Shown: positions 47,120-55,669 of the stretch, in pieces | Numbering within the stretch: the stretch's first letter is position 1 | How the letters are laid out: each line of letters starts with the position of its first letter | Assembly: GCF_009649815.1 (NCBI RefSeq) | Contig: NZ_WJIC01000002.1 | Span: 248,001-312,000 of the forward strand | From: Nocardia sp. SYP-A9097 | GTDB taxonomy: Bacteria; Actinomycetota; Actinomycetes; Mycobacteriales; Mycobacteriaceae | Direction of reading: 5' to 3' | Length of the DNA: 64,000 nt | The notes under the pieces: model-generated | The model's input: the letters and a program-made list of their open reading frames with translations, nothing else | What the model was told of the DNA's origin: nothing | The model's database searches: none | Program-made: the position numbers and the translations under genes

Positions 47120-48056
47120 GCTCCGCCTCCGGCACCACGGCCTCCACCTCGACGGCAGTGATCTCCGGGACGGCGAGCTCGGGCTTCGCGGCCGACCGCA
47201 GCGGTTCACGCGGCAGGAAGGTCGTGAACAGGTCATTGGCGCGACGCATGGCGAACTCGTACGGCCACGCGAACTTACGCACCCACCAGTAACCGAAGCG
47301 GATATCGAACTGGGTGTGAATCAGGTAGCGACCCTTCTCGACCCCCTGCAGGATCGACTCCGCCACCTCATCCGGCTTTTTGGCATGCCGCCGGAATCGC
47401 TTGATCCACGCCTGGATTCGCGGATCGTCACGATCCACGCCGACCACATCCACGGTCTGCACCAGCGGCGTATCCACCGCCCCCGGCACCACCAGATGCA
47501 CCGCGATCTTATGCCGCTCCAGATCGAACCGCAGTACCTCGGAGACTCCGCGCAACCCGAACTTGCTGGCGCTGTAGGCCGCATGCCACGGGAACGCCAT
47601 CAGCCCGGCCGCCGAGGAGACATTCACCAGCGCACCACCGCGCCCGGCCTCGATCATCGGCGGCATGAAATTCTCGATGATGTGAATGGGACCCATGAGG
47701 TTCACATCCACCATGCGCTTCCAATGCTTGTGCTCGAGGTTCTCGACGGTCCCCCAGGTCGACACCCCGGCCACATTCATCACCACGTCGAGCGTGCCGA
47801 CCTGATCATGCACCTTGACGGCGAAGGCGGTGACGGCGTCGTAATCGCTGACATCCATGGCCTGCGCGTATTCGACGACCCCACCTGCGGCGCGGATCTC
47901 GGCGACCGCCGAATCGAGTCCATCGGAGTTCACATCGGTGAGCACCAGTCGCGCGCCTCTGCGGGCCGCGGCCAGCGCGGTGGCGCGCCCGATACCGCTG
48001 GCGGCTCCGGTGATCAGAGTCTTCCTACTGCTGAAGGTTCGCACGCCGGTCCACAT
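47094..48056 (-). CDS. SDR-family oxidoreductase with C-terminal extension
   Basis: A 320-residue short-chain dehydrogenase: LITGAASGIGRATALAAARRGARLVLTDVN (NAD-preferring Asp), VVMNVAGVSTWG, VNVSSAAGLMAF and YSASKFGLRGVSEVLRFDL (YxxxK). After the core, about 70 residues include RYLIHTQFDIRFGYWWVRKFAWPYEFAMRRANDLF, a possible membrane-associating helix seen in the acyl/retinol-type SDRs of mycolata. ATG 48056 has AAAGGG directly before it. It is convergent and overlapping with soxR. Confidence 0.85.
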   Translation of the reverse strand: MWTGVRTFSSRKTLITGAASGIGRATALAAARRGARLVLTDVNSDGLDSAVAEIRAAGGVVEYAQAMDVSDYDAVTAFAVKVHDQVGTLDVVMNVAGVSTWGTVENLEHKHWKRMVDVNLMGPIHIIENFMPPMIEAGRGGALVNVSSAAGLMAFPWHAAYSASKFGLRGVSEVLRFDLERHKIAVHLVVPGAVDTPLVQTVDVVGVDRDDPRIQAWIKRFRRHAKKPDEVAESILQGVEKGRYLIHTQFDIRFGYWWVRKFAWPYEFAMRRANDLFTTFLPREPLRSAAKPELAVPEITAVEVEAVVPEAELRTSRPEA

Positions 48057-48144
48057 CCCTTTGATTGCCCCATTTGTCCACCGAACCTACTACGCGGTCA
48101 AACTCCATCGCGAGCAATGCAACCCCCCAATCAGCCCCATACTT

Positions 48145-50010
48145 CTATGGGGTGACAGACCGGCCGGTTCCGGGTAGGTCCAGGTCGAGGGCTATCCGCC
48201 CGGCGGCCAGATGCGTCTCCACCTCTTCGGCGGGCATGGGACGTGCGATCAGGAATCCTTGTGCGCGATAACAACCCAGCGCCACCAGCGTGCGGGCCGC
48301 GACGGTCGTCTCCACGCCCTCACCCACCACCCCGAGACCGAACGAACCGGCCAGTCCCACAATGGATTTCACAATCGCGAGATCATCGGCACTGGCGCCC
48401 AGGCGCTGTACGAAACCCCGGTCGATCTTCACCGCGTCGACCGGCAGCGCCTTCAGATGCGACAGCGACGAGTAGCCGGTACCGAAATCATCGATGGCGA
48501 TCTGCACGCCCATGCGCTTGAGCCCGCGCAATGTCACCTGCGTGCGCGCCAGATCCTGCACCACCACATGCTCGGTGATCTCCAGGCACACCGACGAACC
48601 GTCGATGCCGAAACGGCGCAGAATCCCCTCCATGGTCTCCACGAAATCCAGGCTCACCAACTGCACCGGAGACACATTGATCCGAATCACCACACTGGAG
48701 GCCAGCCCGCGCCTGCGCCACTGCGCGAACTGCTCACACGCCGAGCGAATCACCCAGCGCCCCAGCTCACCCGCCAGATTGGTGGCCTCCGCGACGCCTA
48801 CGAAGGCGCCGGGCGGTAGTAATCCACGCGTCGGATGCTGCCAGCGGACCAGAGCCTCGAGGGCCACCACCCGGCCGGTACGCAGATCCACTTCCGGCTG
48901 ATAGTGCAGCAGCAGTGAACCATCCGAGACCGCACCGCGCAGATTCAACTCGACATCGTCCTGCAGTTCGAACTGCGCGCGCATGGCATCGGTGAACACC
49001 GCGACACCATTGCCGCCGCTCGACTTCGCCGACAGCAGCGCGTGATCGGCCCGGCGTAGCACATCGGCGACCGTGGTCTCCCCCGGAATACCCACCGCCA
49101 CACCGACACTCGCGCCACGACTGACCGTCTCCCCGCCGACGGTGACCCGCCGCGCGATGAGCTGCTGAATCCGGGTGGCCTCGAGATCGGCCGCGCCGGC
49201 ATCCATCGGCTTGGCCGGGATGATGACGAACTCGTCGCCGCCGAGCCGGGCGATCACATCGTTCGGATCGAGGTGATCACGCAACCGGGTCGCCAGCGTC
49301 CGAATGAAATTGTCCCCGGCGGTATGCCCGAGGAAATCATTGAGCGCCTTGAGCCGATCCAGATCCAGGAAGAACGCCGCCACCGGTCCGGGACTGCCCG
49401 CCCGCAGCCGCTCCTCCATATGTTCGAGCAGCGCACGGCGATTCGCCAGCCCGGTCAGATCGTCGTGCATGGCGATATAGCGCAACCGCTCCTCGGCCAC
49501 CACCCGCGCCTGCAGCTGGGCGAACAATGCGGCAATCGCCTTGAGCACGTTCAATTCCCGGGTACTCCACTCCCGGTCGCCCTCTTTGACGAAGCCGAGT
49601 ACCCCGGTCGACTCCCCGCGCGATACCAGCGGCACCGCAGCCATGGACACCGTCGGAATCCCGGAGGACAGGTGAATCGTGTGCTGATAATCCGCGTGCT
49701 CCGGAATCGGGCGCACGATGAGCGGTTCGGTGGAGTTCTCCAGCTTGGCGAAGACCGAATCCGCGCGATCGAAGTAGGTGACCCGCAGCGGATCCGGCGT
49801 GATGGTGACCACGCGGCGCGGCCACTCCGCGATCAGCACGGAGGCGCGCCGCTCCCGATCGGTGTGCCGTAGATAGCTGAAGTCAACATCGAAGTGGTCG
49901 ACGAGCCAGGACAGCACGCGCTCACTCGCCGCCACCATCGTGGTGGCGTCGACACCCATCAACTCGGAGGCAACCTGGGTTACCAGTGAGTCGAGCGTCT
50001 GCCGAGGCAC
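48145..50010 (-). CDS. GAF-GGDEF-EAL cyclic-di-GMP turnover protein
   Basis: A 621-residue bifunctional signalling protein. The N-terminal GAF-like domain (residues about 25-165) includes HFDVDFSYLRHTDRERRASVLIAEWP and GVLGFVKEGDREWSTREL. The diguanylate cyclase has an intact active site ARLGGDEFVIIPA, and the phosphodiesterase has ALEALVRWQHP, the EITEHVVVQ Glu, DDFGTGYSSLSHLKALP and GVVGEGVET, all apparently complete. The GTG at 50010 is preferred: CGGAG lies six bases upstream, just after the preceding stop, and the length matches mycobacterial Rv1354c (about 620). It is downstream of the ThiF-nitroreductase gene, as in M. tuberculosis. Confidence 0.92.
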   Translation of the reverse strand: MPRQTLDSLVTQVASELMGVDATTMVAASERVLSWLVDHFDVDFSYLRHTDRERRASVLIAEWPRRVVTITPDPLRVTYFDRADSVFAKLENSTEPLIVRPIPEHADYQHTIHLSSGIPTVSMAAVPLVSRGESTGVLGFVKEGDREWSTRELNVLKAIAALFAQLQARVVAEERLRYIAMHDDLTGLANRRALLEHMEERLRAGSPGPVAAFFLDLDRLKALNDFLGHTAGDNFIRTLATRLRDHLDPNDVIARLGGDEFVIIPAKPMDAGAADLEATRIQQLIARRVTVGGETVSRGASVGVAVGIPGETTVADVLRRADHALLSAKSSGGNGVAVFTDAMRAQFELQDDVELNLRGAVSDGSLLLHYQPEVDLRTGRVVALEALVRWQHPTRGLLPPGAFVGVAEATNLAGELGRWVIRSACEQFAQWRRRGLASSVVIRINVSPVQLVSLDFVETMEGILRRFGIDGSSVCLEITEHVVVQDLARTQVTLRGLKRMGVQIAIDDFGTGYSSLSHLKALPVDAVKIDRGFVQRLGASADDLAIVKSIVGLAGSFGLGVVGEGVETTVAARTLVALGCYRAQGFLIARPMPAEEVETHLAAGRIALDLDLPGTGRSVTP

Positions 50011-50026
50011 CTTGTCTCCGATCCCA

Positions 50027-52189
50027 TCAGCGAGTTCCCGCACCCGGTATCGGAAGCCGCCGGCTCCTCGCCGTGACCTCCGCCGCATAGCTCAGGCGAA
50101 GTACCAACGCCACGGTCTCGTGCTCGGGCACTCCCAACAGGTCCAGGAAACGGCCTTGAAGTGACGTTAGTGTATCGGCGAACTCCGCGGAAACCGTGTT
50201 CAGATCACCGGTCTGTCGGGCATACAAGAAGACCGGGGATACCGGCTGCACCGCGAGACCGTGCCGCTGCGCCGCGATCCACACCCGCTGCAGGGTTTCC
50301 CCGCCACGGGCATAGGCGGCCAATTCCTCCGGGTCACCGACCGGTGGGGCGGGGAAGGTCACCGCTACCACGGCCGAAGCGGAGAGCACTCGGTCCCGGG
50401 TGTACTCGCCGAGCGCGACGCCGCCGTCCCACTCCCGAATTCGGTCCATCACATCGGCGCGGCCACCGATCTCCAGCTTGGCCAGCTCGTCCGGGGCCAG
50501 CTCCATGGTGCGCAGATCCAGGCCGGCGCGCAGATCATCGGTGGGCCAGCGCAGTTCGGAGAACATCTCCGCGTGCAGCACCGGGGTCAGATAGCGGGCC
50601 TGATCGGAGGCGGCCAGCAGGGTCGCGGCGGTCTCCAGATCGTCGGTGTCGGTAACCCAGCGCAGACCGCCGCCCGCCTTGGCCGCGGTGGTGGACAGGT
50701 CTTCGAGCACGTCCGGGTCGATGCGCTCACCGGTGCCGAAATTGCGATTGGTGACACGCTCGAGCAGATCGGTGTAGTCGCGGGCCAATTCCGGCTCGCT
50801 CCAATCACTCAGCTGCAGAACGGCAGTCAGTGGTGCGACGCGCTTATGCCGTCCGGGGCCGCCGGTGTAGAGGTCGGCCTCGCCGAGCACCCCGTACGCG
50901 GCCGCGGCGGCGCGCGCGTTGTACAGCGCCGCGCCGACGGCCACCGCGCTACCGCGGTAGCCGATATCCATCCCCGAACTGCGCCGCACATCCAGCTCGA
51001 TGACGACGGCGGAGTTCTCCTCGCGCAGCGACCAGGGCTGCACATTGCCGCCGGAGGGAGCCGCCTGCGCGGCGGCCAGGACGGCCTGCGCCTCGGTGCT
51101 GAGCCGCGGCGCGACCGCTGGGTCGGCGGGCCACTTCAGTTCCTCGACCGGATCGGGTTCCAGGACCGCGTCCAGGCAGGCGGTCAGATCGACGCGGGTG
51201 CGGCCGGACCGCAGTTCACCGCCGAGGCCGATGCGGCGCACCGCGGCGGCCACGGTGGCACCGCCCAGTTGCACGTCACCGGCGAGCTGCGGCCAGCTGT
51301 CCAGGGTCTGATCGATCTCCACCAGGCTGGCGGCGAAACGATCGGAAAGGCCGTGCGCGTCCAGGATTCGGACCACGTAGGGCGCCTTCTCACGAGTGGT
51401 GAGGCCGCGTAGGTCGGCGCGTGTGGCCCCGCCTAGTAGGCCGTGGAAGGGCTCCCGGTCCGGTTCCAGGTCGTAGCGCTCGATATCGAGCAGGCCGCGA
51501 TCGCTGGTCTCCATGAGCAGTGGGATGCCGTACTTCTTGGCGGCCTCGCGCACCGCCAGTTTGATATCGAGCGAGTCGCACTCCTCGACCACCAGGGTAA
51601 GGTCCGCGAAGAAGTCGTCGACGTTGTCGTCGGTGAGACCGGCGTTGAAGATCTCCACCGGTAGGTAGGGGTCGATCTCGGCAATCCGGCGGGCGGTGAC
51701 GACGGCCTTGTTGACGCCGATATCGAAGAGCGAGCCGGGAATCCGATTGAGGTTGGCCAGCTCGATGGTGTCGAAGTCGGCCAGCTTTATCCGGCCGCAG
51801 ATCCCCTCCATGGCGAGGGTGTGCGCGATGGCGTGGCCGACACTCTGCCCGACCACCCCGATTGTCTGTTTTGTCAGCTTCTCTTGCTCGACGCGCGTGA
51901 GTTTGTTGCGGTTCCGGTCCAGCCGAACAGTCCGCAGCAATTCCGGACCCGGCAATGCGACCGCCGCTTTACGCCACGGATAATAAATCCAGCGATCGAG
52001 TTCCGGGCTCTCGGACAATTCCGGAGGGGCTACCAGATCATTGAATTCGGCGCGCAGCAAATCCCGCAGATCGGTGAATTTGATACCATCTTCCGCGCGC
52101 AATTCGGAAATCCGGCGCGCATCCTCCGGATCGGATTCATCGAGAAACAGCGGTCGATATTCCGCGGCCGCAATATTGTCGGAATTCAT
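50027..52189 (-). CDS. ThiF-like E1 / nitroreductase fusion protein (Rv1355c/MoeY-like)
   Basis: A 720-residue two-part protein. The N-terminal half has an E1/ThiF adenylation fold: KLTRVEQEKLTKQTIGVVGQSVGHAIAHTLAMEG, the nucleotide-binding LADFDTIELANLNRIPG and LVVEECDSLDIKLAVREAAKKYGIPLLMETSDRG. No CxxC zinc pairs are seen. From about residue 390 it is nitroreductase-like: AAQAAPSGGNVQPWSLRE with later DYTDLLERVTNRNFG. The substrate is unknown; the historical name MoeY for relatives implies molybdopterin synthesis without proof. The ATG at 52189 is 2 bp after the upstream gene. Upstream extensions are rejected. It forms a three-gene operon with its upstream partner and the c-di-GMP protein. 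Confidence 0.85.
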   Translation of the reverse strand: MNSDNIAAAEYRPLFLDESDPEDARRISELRAEDGIKFTDLRDLLRAEFNDLVAPPELSESPELDRWIYYPWRKAAVALPGPELLRTVRLDRNRNKLTRVEQEKLTKQTIGVVGQSVGHAIAHTLAMEGICGRIKLADFDTIELANLNRIPGSLFDIGVNKAVVTARRIAEIDPYLPVEIFNAGLTDDNVDDFFADLTLVVEECDSLDIKLAVREAAKKYGIPLLMETSDRGLLDIERYDLEPDREPFHGLLGGATRADLRGLTTREKAPYVVRILDAHGLSDRFAASLVEIDQTLDSWPQLAGDVQLGGATVAAAVRRIGLGGELRSGRTRVDLTACLDAVLEPDPVEELKWPADPAVAPRLSTEAQAVLAAAQAAPSGGNVQPWSLREENSAVVIELDVRRSSGMDIGYRGSAVAVGAALYNARAAAAAYGVLGEADLYTGGPGRHKRVAPLTAVLQLSDWSEPELARDYTDLLERVTNRNFGTGERIDPDVLEDLSTTAAKAGGGLRWVTDTDDLETAATLLAASDQARYLTPVLHAEMFSELRWPTDDLRAGLDLRTMELAPDELAKLEIGGRADVMDRIREWDGGVALGEYTRDRVLSASAVVAVTFPAPPVGDPEELAAYARGGETLQRVWIAAQRHGLAVQPVSPVFLYARQTGDLNTVSAEFADTLTSLQGRFLDLLGVPEHETVALVLRLSYAAEVTARSRRLPIPGAGTR

Positions 52190-52191
52190 TG

Positions 52192-52947
52192 TCAGCCGAG
52201 TCCTCCGGTGGTGGTCAGTTCGGCCGGCAGCATACTGTCGCCGCCCGCGAGTGCCATCTGTTCCGCATCGATCAAGGCCAGCTGCGTCTCCGCCGCGACC
52301 GATCGGTAGGTCCGCATATCCCACCAGAGCGGGATGGTCCGGTAGCGCTCATCCGGGTACGGCACGGCCGGAATCCACCAATCCGAGCGCGCACCGCTGG
52401 TGCGATAACCCTCGGCGGCATGCTCACCGGCGGTGACGAAGCCGTAGCGCGCACCGAGCAGCGTGGTCACATGGACCACACTGCGATCCAGTGCCGCGCC
52501 CAGCGCCCGGCGTTGCGCCCGGTCCAGGCCACGATCGGCCCATACCGCCTTCACCTCCACGACACCCTCGGGTATCCGGTCCGCGACCCGCTTACGCAGG
52601 GCCGATTCACCCGGTCGACCCGCCCAGGCGCGCAGCGCGTTGACCTCGTCGACATGGGTATAGAGGCCCTGCACACGCAGGCCCGCCACCACATCGCCGA
52701 AGGCATCGATGGCGGCCACGAAGAGCGCACTCGAGCGCCCGTCCACCGTCTTGTCGTATTCCAGAGCGGGATCCACGCCGTAGCGCCGATAAGCGCGTAA
52801 CGCACCCATGATGTTCCGCCGCCAGAGGCCCGGGTGCCCCTCCGGTGTGCCGACCCAGAAGGTGCACCCCGACGACGCATCCTGGAATCGCAGTAAGTCC
52901 TCATCAGCTGAATCCGACGGGACGACTGCGACTACTTCCACAGCCAT
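52192..52947 (-). CDS. Conserved protein, possibly GNAT/N-acyl amino acid synthase-like
   Basis: A 251-residue protein I cannot assign firmly. It begins MAVEVVAVVPSDSADEDLLRFQDA and has DAFGDVVAGLRVQGLYTHVDEVNALR, VVEVKAVWADRGLDRAQRRALGAALDRSVVHVTTLLGARYGFVTAGEHAAEGYRTSG and DERYRTIPLWWDM. The order of a beta-strand core, a helix with an acceptor-site-like segment and a late FVTAGEH strand resembles GNAT or autoinducer-synthase-like acyltransferases; this is weak. ATG 52947 has AGGAACTG before it. It is first in the operon, 2 bp before the ThiF-nitroreductase gene, in the place of Rv1356c. Confidence 0.65.
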   Translation of the reverse strand: MAVEVVAVVPSDSADEDLLRFQDASSGCTFWVGTPEGHPGLWRRNIMGALRAYRRYGVDPALEYDKTVDGRSSALFVAAIDAFGDVVAGLRVQGLYTHVDEVNALRAWAGRPGESALRKRVADRIPEGVVEVKAVWADRGLDRAQRRALGAALDRSVVHVTTLLGARYGFVTAGEHAAEGYRTSGARSDWWIPAVPYPDERYRTIPLWWDMRTYRSVAAETQLALIDAEQMALAGGDSMLPAELTTTGGLG

Positions 52948-53200
52948 ACAGTTCCTACTCCGTTGCTGCGCGGGCTTCCGCGCGACTACCGAGCCCCCGT
53001 CCGTTACGGTCATGTATCAACCGCGCCCGGTACAGGCACCTAGGGGAGTATCCGCCAGCCGTGAGAAATTGTCCAGGCGTCCGGCAAATCCCCCGAAACC
53101 CGAATGGAAGTGCGGAAATTCGCCCTGGTCAAACCATTGCTATCAGTCATGAAAGACAACCACAAGACTGGTTGGTTCTCATTTAGTTAACACTCAGCTA

Positions 53201-53632
53201 TCACACGAGGATGGAGATGAAAAGCTCGAGTTCCGACGGTCCGGACCAGATCTCGATCTCCTCGCGGTACGCGCGGGTGATCTCCGCCGAAGCGGTCGCA
53301 TCGTCCACCTGCGCCCACACATCCTCCGCGGGATCGTGATAGTCCCCATTCGGCTGGAAGCGGGCATACACCCCCTTGGGCACCCGGATCAGCACATCAC
53401 CGATCGGGGCGTCATAGGGCGAGGGGTACTCGTAGGAGACCAGCACGTTGTAATTGCCCGCCGGATCGGGCACGTACACCGTGGCCAGCGGCCTGTCATC
53501 GCCGCGATCACGCAGCCGGTCGCGCAGGAACTCGATCAACTCGCTGTTGGAGACCTTGAAGCTGGGCCGCACCCGCGGCACCACGAGACCGCCATAGACG
53601 CCGCCCGGGCGCACCACAATCGAATAGGTCAT
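53201..53632 (-). CDS. GyrI/effector-binding-domain-like protein B
   Basis: A 143-residue stand-alone protein beginning MTYSIVVRPGGVYGGLVVPRVRPSF. It shows features of the AraC effector-binding (GyrI-like, Cass2) fold: VYVPDPAGNYNVLVSYEYPSPYDAPIGDVLIRVPKGVYARFQPNGDYHDPAEDVWAQVDDA and a C-terminal EEIEIWSGPSELELFISIL. There is no DNA-binding domain. It is the second of two coupled genes: its ATG overlaps the upstream stop (ATGA). It resembles that neighbour in the RVPKGVYARF / RLPRGTYARF segment. Confidence 0.72.
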   Translation of the reverse strand: MTYSIVVRPGGVYGGLVVPRVRPSFKVSNSELIEFLRDRLRDRGDDRPLATVYVPDPAGNYNVLVSYEYPSPYDAPIGDVLIRVPKGVYARFQPNGDYHDPAEDVWAQVDDATASAEITRAYREEIEIWSGPSELELFISILV

Positions 53633-54072
53633 GAGGCCTCGACCGCCAGGTACAGCTCGATCTTGTAGGCGTGTGGATAGCACTCGAAGTCGCCGCTGTG
53701 CGTGCGCCTTATCTGGTTGTGCTCCTCCGCGTACGCGATCTGCGTCCACAGGTCGGTCATCACCTGTGGAAAGGTGCCGACCGAGGAGAACCTGGCGTAT
53801 GTTCCGCGAGGTAGCCGGGCCACGACATGACCGCGGGTGACCTCGTCGAAAGACTCGCACCGGTAGCCGACGATCTGGGTGTTGTAGGTGCCGAGGTCGG
53901 CCGAGAAATCGGTATAGGCCGAGGCGAGCGGTCCGCCGAGTTCCTGATGCAGGACGGCGGCCCAGGCCAACTCCAGATCATGGTCGCGGAGCTCTCCGAG
54001 AGCGCGTTTGGGGCTGCGTACCGGCAGCCCGGCGACCCAGGTCTCGTCCCGCTCGACGATCTCAAACTGCAT
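53629..54072 (-). CDS. GyrI/effector-binding-domain-like protein A
   Basis: A 147-residue protein beginning MQFEIVERDETWVAGLPVRSPKRALGE, then YNTQIVGYRCESFDEVTRGHVVARLPRGTYARFSSVGTFPQVMTDLWTQIAYAEEHNQIRRTHSGDFECYPHAYKIELYLAVEAS. The fold pattern is GyrI-like small-molecule binding, again without a DNA-binding domain. The ATG at 54072 starts at the conserved domain; upstream frame extensions are Ser/Cys-rich and unsupported. It is followed without gap by a related gene, suggesting a tandem duplication and possibly a heterodimer. Confidence 0.74.
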   Translation of the reverse strand: MQFEIVERDETWVAGLPVRSPKRALGELRDHDLELAWAAVLHQELGGPLASAYTDFSADLGTYNTQIVGYRCESFDEVTRGHVVARLPRGTYARFSSVGTFPQVMTDLWTQIAYAEEHNQIRRTHSGDFECYPHAYKIELYLAVEAS

Positions 54073-54173
54073 TGGTAGGAACTCTCTCTGGGTGCGATGC
54101 ACAGCCCGCTGGCCAACCTTCGCCATGCTATCAACCAAGCTAGACGTGCTCGGGCAACACGACTGAGGATTGG

Positions 54174-54836
54174 CTAAGTCTGATCTCTGCGGCGGTGCGA
54201 TCGGGCCAGAGGTGCGCGCCAATGCCGCCACAGGGCCAGGAAGCGGAGGGCCACCGCACCCGCACCCGCCAAACCGCCCGTCCAGTAGGTGTATTGGCCG
54301 TGATACAGCAGCGCGGCCGTCGCCGCCGAGCCCAATAACGCTGGTACCGCATAGAGTTCGCCGTCACTCAGCACGCTCGGTGTGATTCCGGCGAGCACAT
54401 CCCGGACCACGCCGCCGCCGACCGCCGTCACCACGCCGAGCGCCGCCGCCGAGGTGGCCGAAAGCCCGTGCTGGAACGCGGTAACCGTGCCGGTGACGCA
54501 GAAGATCCCGAGGCCGACACCGTCCGCGAGCAGCAGCGGCGTGCGGATCACGCGATTGGGCGGATGCCAGAAGAAGATGACGGTCGCTGCCAGCAGCGCC
54601 ACGCCCGCGTAACTCAGATGAACGAAGGCCGTCGGGGGCGTCTGGCCGATGATCAGATCTCGCATGATGCCGCCACCGGTGGCGGTGCAGATGGCCAGTA
54701 CCGCGATGCCGACCACATCGAAGTTGCGGCGCACCGCGAGCAGCGCACCCGAGACGCCGAATGCGAACACCCCCACCATGTTTCCGATTTTCTGGGCCGT
54801 CCCGACCGCGTTGCCGAGCTCGACGAGATCACTCAC
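54174..54836 (-). CDS. TRIC/UPF0126 family membrane protein
   Basis: A 220-residue integral membrane protein with two internally repeated three-helix units. Each contains a glycine-rich motif: ICTATGGGIMRDLIIGQTPP and VVTAVGGGVVRDVLAGITPSVL. Other helices include VGVFAFGVSGALLAV and GVALLAATVIFFWHP. Prokaryotic TRIC proteins are cation (K+) channels; other UPF0126 members are proposed small-metabolite channels. Start is GTG at 54836. It is divergent from the UDG gene with 113 bp between them. Confidence 0.86.
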   Translation of the reverse strand: MSDLVELGNAVGTAQKIGNMVGVFAFGVSGALLAVRRNFDVVGIAVLAICTATGGGIMRDLIIGQTPPTAFVHLSYAGVALLAATVIFFWHPPNRVIRTPLLLADGVGLGIFCVTGTVTAFQHGLSATSAAALGVVTAVGGGVVRDVLAGITPSVLSDGELYAVPALLGSAATAALLYHGQYTYWTGGLAGAGAVALRFLALWRHWRAPLARSHRRRDQT

Positions 54837-54949
54837 TGGGCCGGTTCCCTTCCTGTCGCAAACAGTCGGCTACCGGGGCACTGTATGCGGCGCCGCCACG
54901 CCGCACCGACGCGCCCCGGTCGTGCCCCGGATACGGTTGAATCACCCTT

Positions 54950-55660
54950 GTGTGCCGCACAATTGCTGAGCTGGATGCGCAGCTCACGGGGTGTAGAGCG
55001 TGCCCGCGACTGGTCGCCTGGCGGGAACAGGTCGCCCATGAGAAGCGGGCCGCGTTTCGTGACGAAAATTACTGGGGGAAACCGGTTCCCGGCTTCGGCC
55101 CCGACGATGCCCGGGTGTTGATCGTGGGTCTGGCCCCGGCCGCGCACGGCGGCAATAGAACCGGACGAATGTTCACCGGAGACCGGACCGGCGATGTGCT
55201 GATCGCCTGCATGTACGCGGCCGGCCTGGCCAACCAGCCGACCAGCACCAACACCGGAGATGGCCTGCGCCTCATCAACTCCCGTTTCACCGCCCCCGTG
55301 CACTGCGCCCCACCCGACAACAAACCCACCCCCACCGAACGCGACACCTGCCGCCACTGGCTTCGCACCGAACTGGACCTGCTCTCCCCCACCCTCCGCT
55401 CGATAGTCGTCCTGGGCGGCTGGGGCTGGCAGGCCCTACTCCCCACCCTCGCCGAATCCGGCTGGGCCATACCGAAACCCAAACCCCACTTCACCCACGC
55501 CGCCCACTACGAACTGACTCCCGCCCTCCCGGGCCGCTCCCCCCTACACCTGTTCGGCTCCTACCACCCCAGCCAGCAGAACACCTTCACCGGCCGTTTA
55601 ACACCTGCCATGCTCGAGGCGGTCCTTCGCGCTGCGGCCACTGCGGCCGGAGTCGGGTGA
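54950..55660 (+). CDS. Family 5 uracil-DNA glycosylase (UdgB-like)
   Basis: A 236-residue DNA-repair glycosylase that removes uracil and other deaminated bases. N-terminal Cys pairs (MCRTIAELDAQLTGCRACPRLVAWREQ) with later cysteines match a 4Fe-4S cluster. The active-site motif is LIVGLAPAAHGGNRTGRMFTGDRTGD, which lacks the polar Asp/Asn of families 1-4, as expected for family 5. The C-terminal motif is HLFGSYHPSQQNTFTGRLTP. It starts with GTG at 54950. A TetR gene follows 9 bp downstream, perhaps in one transcript. Confidence 0.9.
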   Translation: MCRTIAELDAQLTGCRACPRLVAWREQVAHEKRAAFRDENYWGKPVPGFGPDDARVLIVGLAPAAHGGNRTGRMFTGDRTGDVLIACMYAAGLANQPTSTNTGDGLRLINSRFTAPVHCAPPDNKPTPTERDTCRHWLRTELDLLSPTLRSIVVLGGWGWQALLPTLAESGWAIPKPKPHFTHAAHYELTPALPGRSPLHLFGSYHPSQQNTFTGRLTPAMLEAVLRAAATAAGVG

Positions 55661-55669
55661 CCGGCTACG

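Noticed and set aside
48145..50088. Longer start for the GGDEF-EAL protein at 50088
   Set aside because: The extra residues are Arg/Gly-rich and overlap the upstream gene by 62 bp; GTG 50010 has a ribosome site and gives the family length.
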